64,000 nucleotides of DNA from Ehretia macrophylla (Eukaryota; Streptophyta; Magnoliopsida; Boraginales; Ehretiaceae), in the NCBI GenBank assembly GCA_037974665.1, contig CM075778.1, forward strand, positions 13,939,001-14,003,000, given 5' to 3'. The notes beneath the pieces are model-generated. The model saw nothing but the letters and a program-made list of their open reading frames with translations, was not told the DNA's origin and searched no databases. The translations under genes were made by a program, and so were the position numbers. Of this stretch, positions 1-11,480 are shown in pieces. Each line of letters opens with the position of its first letter. Position 1 is the first letter of the stretch.

Positions 1-21
1 GGTCGGGGTCAGGGCGTGACA
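1..21 (+). mobile_element. 3' terminus of a gypsy-type LTR cut by the window edge
   Basis: The first bases end in CAGGGCGTGACA, the terminus shared by the gypsy LTRs of this window (I ends CAGGGCGTGA at 43377; E and D end the same way on the minus strand). From base 22 the sequence reads as copia reverse transcriptase on the minus strand, so an LTR element entered that frame. Only the terminus is visible. The 5 bases after it (CTCCT) would be one copy of the target duplication. Confidence 0.6.
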
Positions 22-1099
22 CTCCTCATAATCGATACCCTCATTCTGAGTGTATTCTTTTGCCACCAGCTTAGCTTTGAAGGTTTTTACCTTCCCATCC
101 ACTCCTCTATTTCTCTTGTAGACCCATTTGTACCCTATAGGTTTTACCCCTTCAGGCGCTACTACAAGATCCCAGACTTTGTTGGAATACATTGACTCCG
201 ACTCAGATTTCATTGCCTTATGCCAATGGTTCGCATCTATGTTCGTTACTGCTTTATTGTAACTAGTGGGATCATCAACCTGATTGGAGACTACCTTGAA
301 AAAGTCTCCATAGTATCTTTCTGGTTGTCTCGATGTTCTCCCACTACGACGAGGCTCCAGCGCAGTTAAGGCAATTTGTTGTTCATTTTCTATTTCAGTT
401 ATAGGCATAGGTAAAGTAGTAGGAGTCTCAATAGTGACTTCTCCTAGTGTAGCTTCTGAATCTGACTCTTGATAGATAACACTATCATCTTTCAAGTATC
501 TAGCATATGTACTTATTAGCACCTTATGCTCCTTAGGATAATAGAATATTCTACCTCTTGTTCCCTTAGGATATCCTATGAAATAGCACATCTCAGCCCT
601 TGGTTCCAGCTTCGAAGCAAAGTTGTTCAGTACATAAGCTGGACACCCCCAAATGTGGATGTGTGTTAAACTGGGCTTGCACCCTAGCCACAACTCATAT
701 GGTGTCTTAGGTACCGATTTAGAAAACACTAGGTTCAAGATGTATGTTGTTGTTTCTAAGGCATAACCCAAAAAGATATGGGCAGAGTCGCGTGACTCAT
801 CATAGATTTTACCATATCTAGTAGATTCTAATTTCGTCTGTCAGACACACCATTCTGCTAAGGAGTGCCAGGTATGGTTAATTGAGTCATAATTCCCTGT
901 TGTGTGAGATAGTCTTTGAACTCACCCAAGAGGTATTCCTCACCTCGATCAGACCGAAGTGCTTTTATGGGTTTTCCTAATTACAGCTCCGCTTCTGCCT
1001 TAAATTAGGAAAACATATCCATATTTGGAGTAATCATCGGTGAAGGTGATGAAATACTCAAAACCTCCTCGAGCCGGTATGCTCATGGGTCTGCACACA

Positions 1100-1645
1100 T
1101 CAGTGTGCACCAATTCTTAACACTTCACTTGCCCTATGCCCCTTAGAGGTAAACGGTCTTTTGGTCATCTTCCCCTTTAGGCAAGATTCACAATGAGTCC
1201 ATGGTTCAAGATCTAATGAGCCCAAGGACCCATCCTTGACCAATCTCTGTATCCTATTTAGGTTTATATGACCCAAACGTAGGTGCCACAAGTTTGTATC
1301 ATTAATGGATGAAATATTCCTTTTAAGGGAAGTAGAACATTCAATATCTACATTATGCACGTTGGAAATAGTTGGATAGAGATAGAATAAATTATCATGC
1401 TTTCTACCAGAACATATTATAGTTCCATTTCTACTAATCATTAAACCAGAATGGAAAGTAATAGAATAACCTCTATTAATTAATTGTAAAACTGAAACAA
1501 GATTCTTTCGCATGTCTGGAACATAATAAACATTGTTTAATTCTAACACTCTATCATTAAATTGTAAAGAAACTTTTCCAACTATAGTGGCCCAAACCTT
1601 CGCTCCATTGCCAACCTTTAGAACAAACTCTCCTTTACCTAGCAT
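1100..1645 (-). pseudogene. Copia H: GAG-pre-integrase / integrase zinc-finger segment
   Basis: The longest uninterrupted frame of the copia remnant, 181 codons. Residues 120-165 hold the HHCC zinc-binding module of copia integrase: H121, H126 (WHLRLGH), C152 and C155 (CESC). The first 110 residues match the spacer after the copia protease (NNVYYVPDMRKNLVSV). The frame breaks at the point where the integrase core should begin; core-like peptides resume in another frame just below base 1140. The first methionine is internal to the polyprotein and is not a real start. Confidence 0.85.
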
Positions 1646-1708
1646 AATCGTTTGCTGAAAACCCTACAATGAATTGCAGATATGATTAGTGGATCCAGAA
1701 TCTACTAT

Positions 1709-1945
1709 CTAGGTATCAGTAGAATCAACCACCAAACAAGTTTCAATGAGAAAAGTAATATGCATACCTTTCTTGCCTTCGGTAAGGTACTTGGGGCAAT
1801 TTTCTTTCGAGTGACCTATTTGGCCACAAACGAAGCATTTCCCAGTGGGCCTTTTACCTACTTTATTTATCATCATTGACCTTGATTGCAATCCTCGACC
1901 TTCAATCTTCTTAGCAACCCTTGCAACTTCCAACTCTTTAATCAA
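1709..1945 (-). pseudogene. Copia H: gag CCHC zinc knuckle
   Basis: A 78-codon piece with a textbook retroviral zinc knuckle, C37-X2-C40-X4-H45-X4-C50 (bases 1796-1837), preceded by a basic stretch. The knuckle binds nucleic acid in the gag protein. It ends in VDSTDT and a stop; the protease motif follows in the same direction. Part of the polyprotein remnant at 22-2087. Confidence 0.85.
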
Positions 1946-2082
1946 TTGTTCAACTGTCCAGTTCCTCCCACTTGACTAGGATTGTCTCCTAAACTGATTA
2001 AAGGATTTGGACAAGGTCTTAAGAATCAGATCTGTTTGCTCCAGAAGAGTAATCCTGGCACCTAGATCTAGACAAGGAGATA

Positions 2083-2087
2083 CTATC
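2083..2087. repeat. Left target-site duplication of element A
   Basis: CTATC next to the left LTR; its partner CAATC lies at 10186-10190 beyond the right LTR, with one mismatch. The copia gag frame of H continues across the pair. Confidence 0.6.
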
Positions 2088-2710
2088 TGTAACACCCCGA
2101 TCCCTCACGAGACCGGAGCCCCGATCTAATACCCGAGGTCATGAAAAATGAGAGAAAACAGACGGAGTTTCCCCTGTTTCTAGGTCTAACTGGTTACTTG
2201 TAAACAAAAGATAAGCCACAAACTATATACTACAACATACTCAACAACTCCAAACTCTAACCACGCAACTTTCTTAACACTAAGGCCATCCGAGTCTTAG
2301 TCTACGACATTAAAGATATACAAGCATACAAAGTTAAAACCATTGAAATTTTATGTTTTTAATCCTCTTATCATACCAATCTACATTATCAACTAAACTT
2401 TCTTATAATTTAAGTCCAACCAACCAACTAATTTCCATGACCACACAAGCATGCAATACTAAACATTAAGGCAAAGCAATAAGTTATTACAACCCAGTTA
2501 GCTACTAACATTATACAATACTTTTAACTTCAATTTACAATGATCCAAAGCAACTCAAATATACACAAGACCCATAGGTCTCAAAATAGATCATAATCAC
2601 ATTATCAACACATAAACACTCATCCATAGCTACAAGCATGAAATAAAGCCTCCGAACACTCTTTAGGGATCTAGTTACTTCTTTACCTGAAAAATGTTAG
2701 AAATGAAGGG

Positions 2711-3204
2711 TGAGCATACAATACTTGTATACTCAGTGAGGGAGGGATCAATTAACAGGGGTTTTCCAAAACATTTTCGTGCAATGCAATGGTTAAACTA
2801 GAATAACAATTATACAAATAAAGAAATAGTTAAACGAATAAATATCACACACCAAAAGGATACGGTCAATAACCCTTATCCCTCCAACTCTTCATATCAC
2901 GAACCACGAACCACGATCTCAATATGCCGACATCCCTTTACACCAATGGGTAGTCCGGATGTACCCAATCCTATGACCCACACCCCTTGGCATACTCTAT
3001 ACCAGGCGAGTGAGGGACTAGGGTACAGGGCTAGGGCAACCAACACTGGCAAGCCCGATGCCACCCAGTGAGGCCCATTACACCCGTCCCAAATACTGAG
3101 GTTGCGCAACCATCGAAACAATTCCACATAACACAACAATAAAGTAATATAACAATAACAGTTATTAAACACATAGATGAGGGACAACAAAGTAGGTTGC
3201 CCTC
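2711..3204 (-). other. LTR stem-loop module of A, 3' LTR copy
   Basis: In minus-strand order: SL1 at 3204-3179 (GAGGG-CAAC pairing with GTTG-T-CCCTC around CTACTTT), SL2 box at 2979-2950 (GGGTCATAGGAT, then a hairpin with loop ATCCGGA), SL3 at 2735-2711 (TGAGTATACA pairing with TGTATGCTCA). Same order and similar spacing as in the B, D, E, G, I and J LTRs. Confidence 0.55.
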
Positions 3205-4769
3205 AAATATGAATTTCAATATATAAGCAATTCAATAAGCATTAAAATAACAAGATAAGAGAGTTGTCAAGCCAATGCAAGCATTAAACGTAACTCTAGC
3301 ATATATAACCCCTTTGTCTACAGGCACAATTAGGTTCTAAATGAAACACAAATCAAAATCAACACAAACCAACTATCACACATCTCTAATAACACTGAAA
3401 GACACCTATCTAAGCTTTAAAAACCCGCTTTTAACACAGAAGCTTGGGAAGGCCCCGAGTGCGCTTTGAACTATAGCTACCCAATCCGACCCTCAATTCA
3501 ACGCAACGAAAGCACCAAAAGTGCTTCTATGCCTAGTAGAACCCCAAATTAACTTCAAATTGTACCCAGATTCACTTGTTTATACGAAGCCCTTTCTAAA
3601 ATTAGCTATTTTCGCGTTTTAACTAAGTTTTGAGCCAATTAACTACACATGGTCATTAATCTATCTTTATTAACATCTATAGAACCTACTTAAAGCATAG
3701 AATCGTTCTCTAATTCACGTTTTATCAAAACCCTTAAAAAATACTATTCATTGTCTCTTACAACTAAATATTTGCAATTAACCATTAAAGAAGCCAAACA
3801 ACTACACAAACATGGTCTATATAGCATGTAGGTAATATATAAAGTAATATTTAAACATTTCATAAGCAACTAACTTCAAATCTAAGAATTTCATAAAATG
3901 ATATAAACATTAAATATGCAAAATAATGCAAAATCCTTCATCTAAGCAAGATGGAGAAGGCTTGAACATGCTCTATGGAAGCTCAAATATACTCCTATGC
4001 AAGCACCAAATATCAAATTGCAAGATTTTGGAATTTCTCTTTTTTTTTCTTTTTCTTTCTTTCTTGTTTTGTTCTCTGCCTCAATTTCCATTTTTTTTCC
4101 TTTGTGTTGTTTACTTTGTTGTCAATTATAATATATTATAATATAATATATTTACATATAAGTAGGTTGATGTATATATATATATATATAAGTGGGTAGA
4201 TATATATATAGATTAATATATTTTAATTAGTTTAACTAGTTTTCTACTATTCTTATGGTACCAAAAATATTTTTGTAACTCAAATTCCCGACATGCTACG
4301 CACATAAAATTTATGAACGTATGCCCAAAAACATGTACATAGTGAGGAAAAAATACGAAATTCACGAAATAAAATACTTTAATTTTTTCCTCGGGGTCAA
4401 GGTTCATTTTCAAATGATGAAAATAATTTCATATAATGTAAATAATAAGATATTAGGTTAACGGTGTCATATAAATTAGTTGAACGTAATCTATATATTT
4501 TTCAAAGAAAGATAAAATTATCTCATATGAACATACAACATTTAAGATGATACAAAATTATATGCAAGTGAGTATGATGTGCTACATGATAGGTCTGGAT
4601 ATGTTATGCACAAAAGAAACATTGAACAAATTCACGAAGTAAAATAATTTAGGCTAATATGAAAGTTGATAAAATAAATAAAATTAAAAGAAACTCAATT
4701 TCGGACTCGGGAAATACAAGTCAATTAAATGTACTCAAATAAACATAAGATAATTATTTATTCATGTAA

Positions 4770-5007
4770 ACCATTTAGATGTAATTAAAAAATATAATTA
4801 TTAAATGTAATTATTAAAAATAACTAGCCAGTTCAGTTTCGTGCCCAGGCTTCTTATTCGAACCGTGAAATAAATTAGTTAAAAGACAACCATTTAGATG
4901 TAATTAAAAAATATAATTATTAAATGTAATTATTAAAAATAACTAGCCAGTTCAGTTTCGTGCTCGGGCTTCTTATTCGAACCGTGAAATAAATTAGTTA
5001 AAAGACA
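4770..5007. repeat. 119-bp tandem duplication in the A 3' LTR
   Basis: Two adjacent copies (4770-4888 and 4889-5007) that I read as almost identical; the clearest difference is CCCAGG against CTCGGG. The sister LTR holds one copy (about 9457-9573), so the duplication arose after or during insertion. Confidence 0.9.
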
Positions 5008-5621
5008 TGTAAAATAATTTAAATAAATAAAATGATAAAGAAATTGTCTCGGGCAAGACATATAAATATAATTTAAATAAATACAAATAATGAAACAATA
5101 ATTAATTATTTCTTGTAAATCAATTTAATACAATTTAAATAAATATAAGTGATGATAATAATAAGGTAATTATTTTTGAGTCCGGGCTTCACCTACGAAT
5201 AGCAAGATAATTAATTTAAAGGCACATAAAAGGAATTTAAATAAATATAATGAAAAGGTGATTGTCTAGAAAGGTTATTTAAATAAAATAAAATAAATAC
5301 CAATAGTGAAAATAGTGATTAATTATTACATGTGAACAATTAAATACAATTTAAATAAATATAAACGGTAATAATAATAAAATAATTATCCCGGGAACCG
5401 AAGCCTCACATACAAATAGTGAAATTAAATTAATTTAAATGTTAGTAAAGTAAATTCTAGTAAATAAAATAATGAAGCAATTATTCCGAGCAAGTCAAAT
5501 AAATATAAATCGAATGAATGCAAATAATTATCATTGCACATTTTTCATTAATTATGCAATTAATGAAATGAATATATATGTATATTAATAAAATGTCTAT
5601 ATGCTAGGCTCGGGTGCCGCA

Positions 5622-6637
5622 CTCTCCCCCTCTTCAAACAATTGCGTCCTCGTAATTTCTTTTTCGCAAAAACATATCAGCTCGGACATCCATAACTCTA
5701 GCCCAAGTCTTCCACATAAAGCACCGAGTACTGATCCTCGATTATCTACTGTTGAATGCCAAATAGAAGTACCATGGAACCCACCAAATAACGATCTTCC
5801 GATAGAACTCCCCAAGAAGAATACCAACACGTACGATAAAAGAATGTCGATGAGAATCCCAGAAAACTACCAAAGAAAAAACCAAGTAAGAAATCCTGAA
5901 ACATGAATGCCAAATAAAGGCCCCAATTAAAATACCAACACATAATTTCAAAGATGAATCCCTTGAAGACGTACACCATTTATAAGATTCTCAAATATGA
6001 TTGTTGCATAAGAAGTTTAGAGAAATAATCCAAATATGAATACCAAAGAAAATACCAAATATTATCGAATAAGAACTCCAGGTAGAATTTCGAAGAAGAT
6101 TACCAAAGATTATACGCAATGAGAATCCCATACTTGCTTCTCGAAGTACTTTTTGTTGATCACTAACATAAACTACGGCCGACTCTACTGGTTTACATCT
6201 TCAGGAGACCCGCTTCTGGTTTTCTCTATAGGGGAAGAGTTTACTTATCAATTCAAAGGACAATGCATGTATGCAATTTGGTTGACGTAAAATAAACACT
6301 TAGTACACAATATTACAAATAACTAAGGTAAGTAGCTATTCAAGGAATGACTTAGATGCACGCGTAATCACATAATTAAACATATCATATAGGTTTCACT
6401 TATTGCACAAAGAGGTCACATAGGTCCACATTTGATCACATAGTTACACATATCACATATTCTTCATATTTCACATATGCAAATCACATAGAAACACATT
6501 TTCATTTAAGAAACACAAGTCTCACATGCAAGCACACACTACTCAAAGCACATTTCACATATATGCACTTGGGGTTTGCTACCCAATAGACCGAAGACCC
6601 TGTTCTGACTGAGAGCTATCTAAGCTCTGATACCACC
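5622..6637 (-). other. Internal domain of element A (no protein)
   Basis: On the minus strand it starts with the primer-binding site and then a leader like that of B (GCTTAG.TAGCTCT, then GGGTCCTCGG- or GGGTCTTCGG-like). The second half, roughly 5750-6150, is a degenerate array of short units resembling TTGGTATTCTT, TGGGATTC and TTTGGCATTC every 20-35 bases. It ends in a hairpin and a polypurine tract (complement of 5622-5634). The small open frames here are side effects of the repeat array. The matching part of B (17946-18340) has the same kind of repeats. Confidence 0.7.
6624..6635 (-). promoter_or_regulatory. Primer-binding site of element A (tRNA-iMet)
   Basis: The minus strand reads TGGTATCAGAGC, complementary to the 3' end of initiator methionine tRNA, two bases after the 5' LTR end at 6638. 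Confidence 0.92.
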
Positions 6638-7288
6638 TGTAACACCCCGATCCCTCACGAGACCGGAGCCCCGATCCAATACCCGAGGTCACGAAAAATG
6701 AGAGAAAACGGACGGAGTTTCCCATGTTTTTATGTCTAACTGGTTACTTGTAAACAAAAGATAAGCCACAAACTATATACTACAATGTTCTCAACAACTC
6801 CGAACTGCAACCACGCAACCTTTCCAACACTAAGGCCATCCGAGTCTTAGTCTGCGACATTAAAGACATACAAGCATGCAAAGTTAAAACCATTAAAATT
6901 TTATCTTTTTAATCCACTTATCATACCAATTTACATTATCAACTAAACTTTCTTATAATTTAAGTCCAACCAACCAATTAATTTCCATGACCACACAAGC
7001 ATGCAATACTGAACATTAAGGCAAAACAATAATTTATTACAACCTAGTTAGCTACTAACAATACTTTTAACTTCAATTTACAATGATCCAAAGCAACTCA
7101 AATATACACAAGACCCATAGGTCTCAAAATAGATCATAATCACATTATCAACACATCCGAATGCCTGGTATTTTATTATTGAACAAATAAAAAACACGCA
7201 TCCACAGTTACAAGAATGCAATGAAGCCTCAGAACACTCTCTAGGGATCCAATTACTTCTTTACCTATAAAATATTAGAAATGATGGG

Positions 7289-7759
7289 TGAGCATACAAA
7301 TACTTGTATACTCAGTGAGGGAGGGATTAGTTAACCGAGGTTTTCAAAAATATCTTTATGCAATGCAATGGTTAAACTAGAATAACAATTATACAAATAA
7401 AGAAACAGCTAAACGAATAAATATCACACAACAAAAGGATACAGTCGATAACCCTTATCCTTCCAACTTTTCATATCACGAACCACGATCTCAATATGCC
7501 GGCATCCCTTTATACCAATGGGTACTTCGGATGTACCTAATCCTACGACCCACACCCCTTGGCATACTTCATACCAAGCGGTGAGGGACTAGGGTACGGG
7601 GCTAGGGCAACCAACACTGGCAAGCCCGATGCCGCCCAGTGAGGCCCATTATACCTATCCCAAACACTGAGGTTGCGCAACCATCGAAACAATTCCATAG
7701 AACACAACAATAAAAGCTATTAAACACATAGATGAGGGACAACAAAGTAAGTTGCCCTC
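7289..7759 (-). other. LTR stem-loop module of A, 5' LTR copy
   Basis: Minus-strand order: SL1 7759-7734 (loop CTACTTT, here with one change, CTTACTTT), SL2 7551-7522 (GGGTCGTAGGAT, then GGTAC-ATCCGAA-GTACC, a perfect five-pair stem), SL3 7314-7289 (TGAGTATACA/TGTATGCTCA). Compared with the 3' LTR, the SL2 stem is intact here. Confidence 0.6.
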
Positions 7760-8630
7760 AAACATGAATTTCAATATATAAGCAATTCAATAAGCATTAA
7801 AATAACAAGATAAGAGAGTTCTCAAGCCAATGCGAGCATTAAACATAACTCTAACATATATAACCCCTTTGTCTACAAGCACGATTTAGGTTCTAAATGA
7901 AATACGAATCAAAATCTACACAAACCAACTATCACACATATCTAATAACACCAAAATACACCTATCTAAGCTTTAAAAACCCGCTTTAAATACAAAAGCT
8001 CGGGAAGGCCCCGAGTGCGATTTAAACTACAGCTACCCAATCTGACCCTCAATTCAACACAACGAAAGCACCAAAAGTGCTACCATGTCTAGTAGAACCC
8101 CAAATTAACTTCAAATTGTACCTGGATTCATTTTTTTATACAAAGCCCTTTCTAAAATTAGCTATTTTCGCGTTTTAACTAAGTTCCGAGCCAATTAACT
8201 ACATGTGGTCATTAATCTATCTTTATTAACATCTATAGCACCAACTTAAAGCATAGAATCATTCTCTAATTCACGTTTTATTGAAACCTTAAAAAAATAC
8301 TATTCATTATCTCTTACAACTAAACATTTGTAATTAACCATTAAAGAAGCCAAACAACTACACAAACATGGTCTACATAGCATGTAGGTAACATATAAAG
8401 CAAGATTTAAACATTTCATAAGCAACTAACTACAAATCTAAGAATTTCATAAAATGATATAAACATTAAATATGCAAAATCCCTTACCTAAGCAAGATGG
8501 AGAAGGCTTGAACATGCTCTATGGAAGCTCAAATATACTCCTATGCAAGCACCAAAGATCAAATTGCAAGATTTTGGAATTTCTCTTTTTTTTTTTCTTT
8601 TTCTCTCTTTCTCGTTTTGTTCTCTGCCTC

Positions 8631-8725
8631 AATTTCCATTCTTTTTCCTTTGTTTTGTTTACTTTGTTGTCAATTATAATATATTATAATACAATATAAT
8701 ATAATATATGTTTATATAAGTAGGT

Positions 8726-8775
<50 letters not shown>

Positions 8776-8869
8776 ACCTACTTATATAAACATATATTAT
8801 ATTATATTGTATTATAATATATTATAATTGACAACAAAGTAAACAAAACAAAGGAAAAAGAATGGAAAT

Positions 8870-8870
<1 letters not shown>
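8631..8870. repeat. 240-bp perfect palindrome with (TA)n centre
   Basis: The left arm, AATTTCCATTC through to GTAGGTAGATATAT, is followed by (TA)n and then by its exact reverse complement ending GAATGGAAATT at 8870. I found no mismatch by eye. The matching part of the sister LTR (about 4088-4215) has the left arm only. After 8870 the LTR resumes in a (TA)n run. Likely a template-switch inverted duplication, or an assembly error in TA-rich DNA. Confidence 0.9.
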
Positions 8871-8916
<46 letters not shown>

Positions 8917-10185
8917 CATATATAGATTAATTTAGTTTAATTAGTTTAATTAGTCTTCTACTATTAATATTTTTGTAACTCACATTCCCAACTTGGTACG
9001 CACATAAAATTTATGAATGTATGCCCAGAAATATGTATATAGTGAGGAAAAAATACGAAATTCACGAAATAAAATATTTTAATTTTTTTCCCGGGCTCAA
9101 GGTTCATTTTCAAATGATAAAAATAACAAAATATTAGGTTAACCGTGTCATATAAATTAGTTGAACGTATTCTATATATTTTTCAAAGAAAGATAAAATT
9201 ACCTCATATGCACATACAACATATAAGATGACACACAATTATATGCAATTGAGTTTGATGTGCTACATGATAGGTCCGGATATGCTATACACAAAAGAAA
9301 CATTGAACGAATTCATGAAATAAAATAATTTAGGCCAATATGAAAGTAGATAAAATAAATAAAATAAAAGGAAACTCAATTTCGAGCTCGGGAAATACTA
9401 GTCAGTTAAATGTACTCAGATAAATATAAGATAATTATTTGTTCATGTAAACCATTTAGATGTAATTAAAAAAATATAATTATTAAATGTAATTATTAAA
9501 AAAACTACCCCGTTCAGTTTCGTGACCAGGCTTTCTTATTCGAACAGTGAAATAAATTAGTTAAATGACATGTAAAATAATTTAAATAAATAAAATGACA
9601 AAGAAATTATCCCGGGCAAGACATATAAATATAATTTAAATAAATACAAATAATGAAACAATAATTAATTATTTCTTGTAAATCAATTTAATACAATTTA
9701 AATAAATATAAGTGATGATAATAATAAGGTAATTATTTCTGAGTTCGGGCTTCACCTACGAACAGAAGATAATTAATTTAAAGGCACATATAATGAATTT
9801 AAATAAATATAATGATAAGGTGATTGTCTCGAAAGGTTATTTAAATTAAATTAAATAAATATAAATAGTGAAAATAATGATTAATTATTACATGTAAACA
9901 ATTAAATACAATTTAAATAAATATAAACGGTAATAATAATAAAATAATTATCCTTGGAACTGGGGCCTCACATACAAATAGTGAAATTAAATTAATTTAA
10001 ATGTTAGTAAAGTAAATTCTAGTAAATAAAATAATGAAACAATTATTCCGAGAAAGTCAAATAAATAGAATCGAATGAATGCAAATAATTATCGTTGCTT
10101 GTTTTTATTAATTATGCAATTAATGAAATGAATATATATATATGTATATTAATAAAATGCCTATATGCTAGGCTAGGGTGCCACA

Positions 10186-10575
10186 CAATCCATCATTTTC
10201 ATCACATGTGTCTCGATGGAATTACCCTATCTCATCCCAGTAGTTTTCAGTTTACTTAGAGCGACCAAGGATGTTATTATGTCAAATGAAAACTCTATGT
10301 CCAGGTGCTGAGACCTTAGAGTATCAGAGATGGTGGCAAGAATCGTAGTGCTGGCTAGTTTGTCAACCAATCTCCATCTTTCATCTAACTCTCTTCTATA
10401 TCAGTCAGAAGTGGCCTCAATTTTAGGACATGGTTGATTAAGGACATATGCATGCCCCCGATTTTTTAGTATTATGTCCAAGTTTTCTTTCCAGTCTTTA
10501 TAGTTATATCCAGTTAATTTACCTTCTAAATTGTATATAGACATGGGAATAGAATACTTCTATGACATCTTTAAT
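10186..10575 (-). pseudogene. Copia H: N-terminal gag
   Basis: The minus strand from about 10575 gives a copia-type gag start (LEGKLTGYNYKDWKENLDI, then a cysteine-proline CPKIEA region and ERWRLVDKLASTTILA), continuing to IETHVMKMMD, where element A interrupts. Two stops are visible. The frame resumes beyond A at 2087. This domain (UBN2-like gag) forms the particle in copia elements. It follows the 5' LTR of H after an unusually long leader of 1.8 kb, part of which is LTR fragment L. Confidence 0.82.
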
Positions 10576-10689
10576 CTGAATATTCATGCAACATAATTAA
10601 ACATGAGCAAATTATGTAAGACATATATGTATGGCATGCATGAGAAAATATCAATAGGAACTCATGAATGTTGATGCACAAACATAGGT

Positions 10690-11480
10690 TGTAAAACCCA
10701 GTCCCGAATTCACGTGTATTAATATTATACTATGTGTAATTACATATATTTTAGTGTTTTATGTATCTTAATTATGTGTTATGTGCAAAAGAAATAAGTT
10801 AGAAATTAAGTTAGAATCATAGGAATTTAAGTCAAATAACTTTCGGGGTAACTTTGTAAACATTAGAAAACTTTAGGGGCCAAAGTATAAATACTTAAAG
10901 TACTACTTGGGCACCAAGTAAAGCCTTATAACTAGACTTAGACTTTGCCTAATTGTACTTAGACCCCATGGCTCAAGCAAGAAAATAAAAGAGGCACATT
11001 TGCAAAAACTAACTAACATTTGGGGTAGAAGAGAGAAAGTTTGAGGAAAAATAAAAGAAAATAGAAGCAAAGAAGGCAATTTGAAGGCAATTCAACTAGG
11101 TTTTGCTTGGGGAAAATCATCTTCTAGCTTCAAATAAGTTGTGGTTGCATCTTTTCTTGGAGAATCAAAGGTGAGGGGTTCTTTCCAAACGGATTTTATA
11201 GTTTAAGGAGCATGGATATGTATATGTGGATGAGTTGTTGTCCTTTTATTGCTAAGATAAATGTGTTGAACACACATTTGAAAAACTGATTCGTGCAGTG
11301 ATTTTGTATGAGAAATGTGGACGATTAAATCATGCTAGAAAAAATTGAAATAAATATATGTTATTTGTAACTCATAGAGGAACAAAGTTCATGTTAAGTG
11401 TTTGTTGAGAAAAAATCGTTGTCATGCTTAAATTAGCTCGTTTAAGTGAGGTTATGAAATTTTATCTGAAACTGGAAAGT
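10690..11480 (+). repeat. 5' portion of a gypsy-type LTR (L)
   Basis: Begins TGTAAAACCC, close to the TGTGAGACCC start of the E and D LTRs. It has a TATA box (TATAAATAC near 10880), a purine-rich leader with GAAAGAAAAG-like runs, and a splice-donor-like CAAAG|GTGAGGGG with GT at 11171. This is the front architecture of the other gypsy LTRs here. The rest (stem-loops, terminus, primer site) is absent, so it is truncated; its right limit is approximate. Confidence 0.5.

Larger units (their letters stand above)
22..2087 (-). pseudogene. Ty1/copia element H: gag C-terminus, protease, integrase and start of RT (broken)
   Basis: Read on the minus strand from 2087 down, this holds, in order, the end of gag, a CCHC zinc knuckle, an aspartic protease motif VDSGSTNHIC (near 1694-1702), the GAG-pre-integrase zinc finger, the integrase core, the integrase-RT linker and the first RT block (GVKPIGYKWVYK, then EYTQNEGIDYEE near base 25). 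This is the copia order: integrase before RT. Stops and frameshifts break every part, including a stop two codons before the protease DSG and several in the integrase core. The frame continues beyond the window but is interrupted at base 21 by another LTR. Its N-terminal gag lies at 10186-10575, displaced by element A. A non-functional fossil. Confidence 0.9.
2088..5621 (-). repeat. 3' LTR of element A
   Basis: Homologous along its length to 6638-10185. It ends in a mutated terminus (GGGTGCCGCA instead of GGGTGCCACA). It differs from its sister by a 119-base tandem duplication (4770-5007) and by lacking the large palindrome of the sister LTR. Small open frames within it have no recognisable protein. 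Confidence 0.88.
2088..10185 (-). mobile_element. Non-autonomous LTR retrotransposon A (large-LTR, no gag-pol)
   Basis: Two LTRs of about 3.5 kb flank only 1.0 kb of internal DNA. On the minus strand the LTR begins TGTGGCACCC and ends GGGGTGTTACA; the 5' LTR is the right one (6638-10185). The primer-binding site follows at 6624-6635 and a polypurine tract precedes the 3' LTR. The flanks are CTATC (2083-2087) and CAATC (10186-10190), a target duplication with one change, and both sides read as copia gag of H, so A jumped into H. No gag, pol or envelope frame is present, so it would need proteins from a gypsy partner. The LTRs differ clearly, so A is older than B. Confidence 0.88.
6638..10185 (-). 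repeat. 5' LTR of element A
   Basis: About 3.55 kb, starting TGTGGCACCC on the minus strand at 10185 and ending TGTTACA at 6638. It keeps a consensus splice-donor-like site TTAG|GTAAGGG (8490-8481) downstream of a TA-rich region. A 240-bp perfect palindrome (8631-8870) is present here only. Confidence 0.9.

Noticed and set aside
5601-5979. Overlapping frames on both strands in the A internal domain
   Set aside because: Repeat array sequence, different frames on both strands, no domain.
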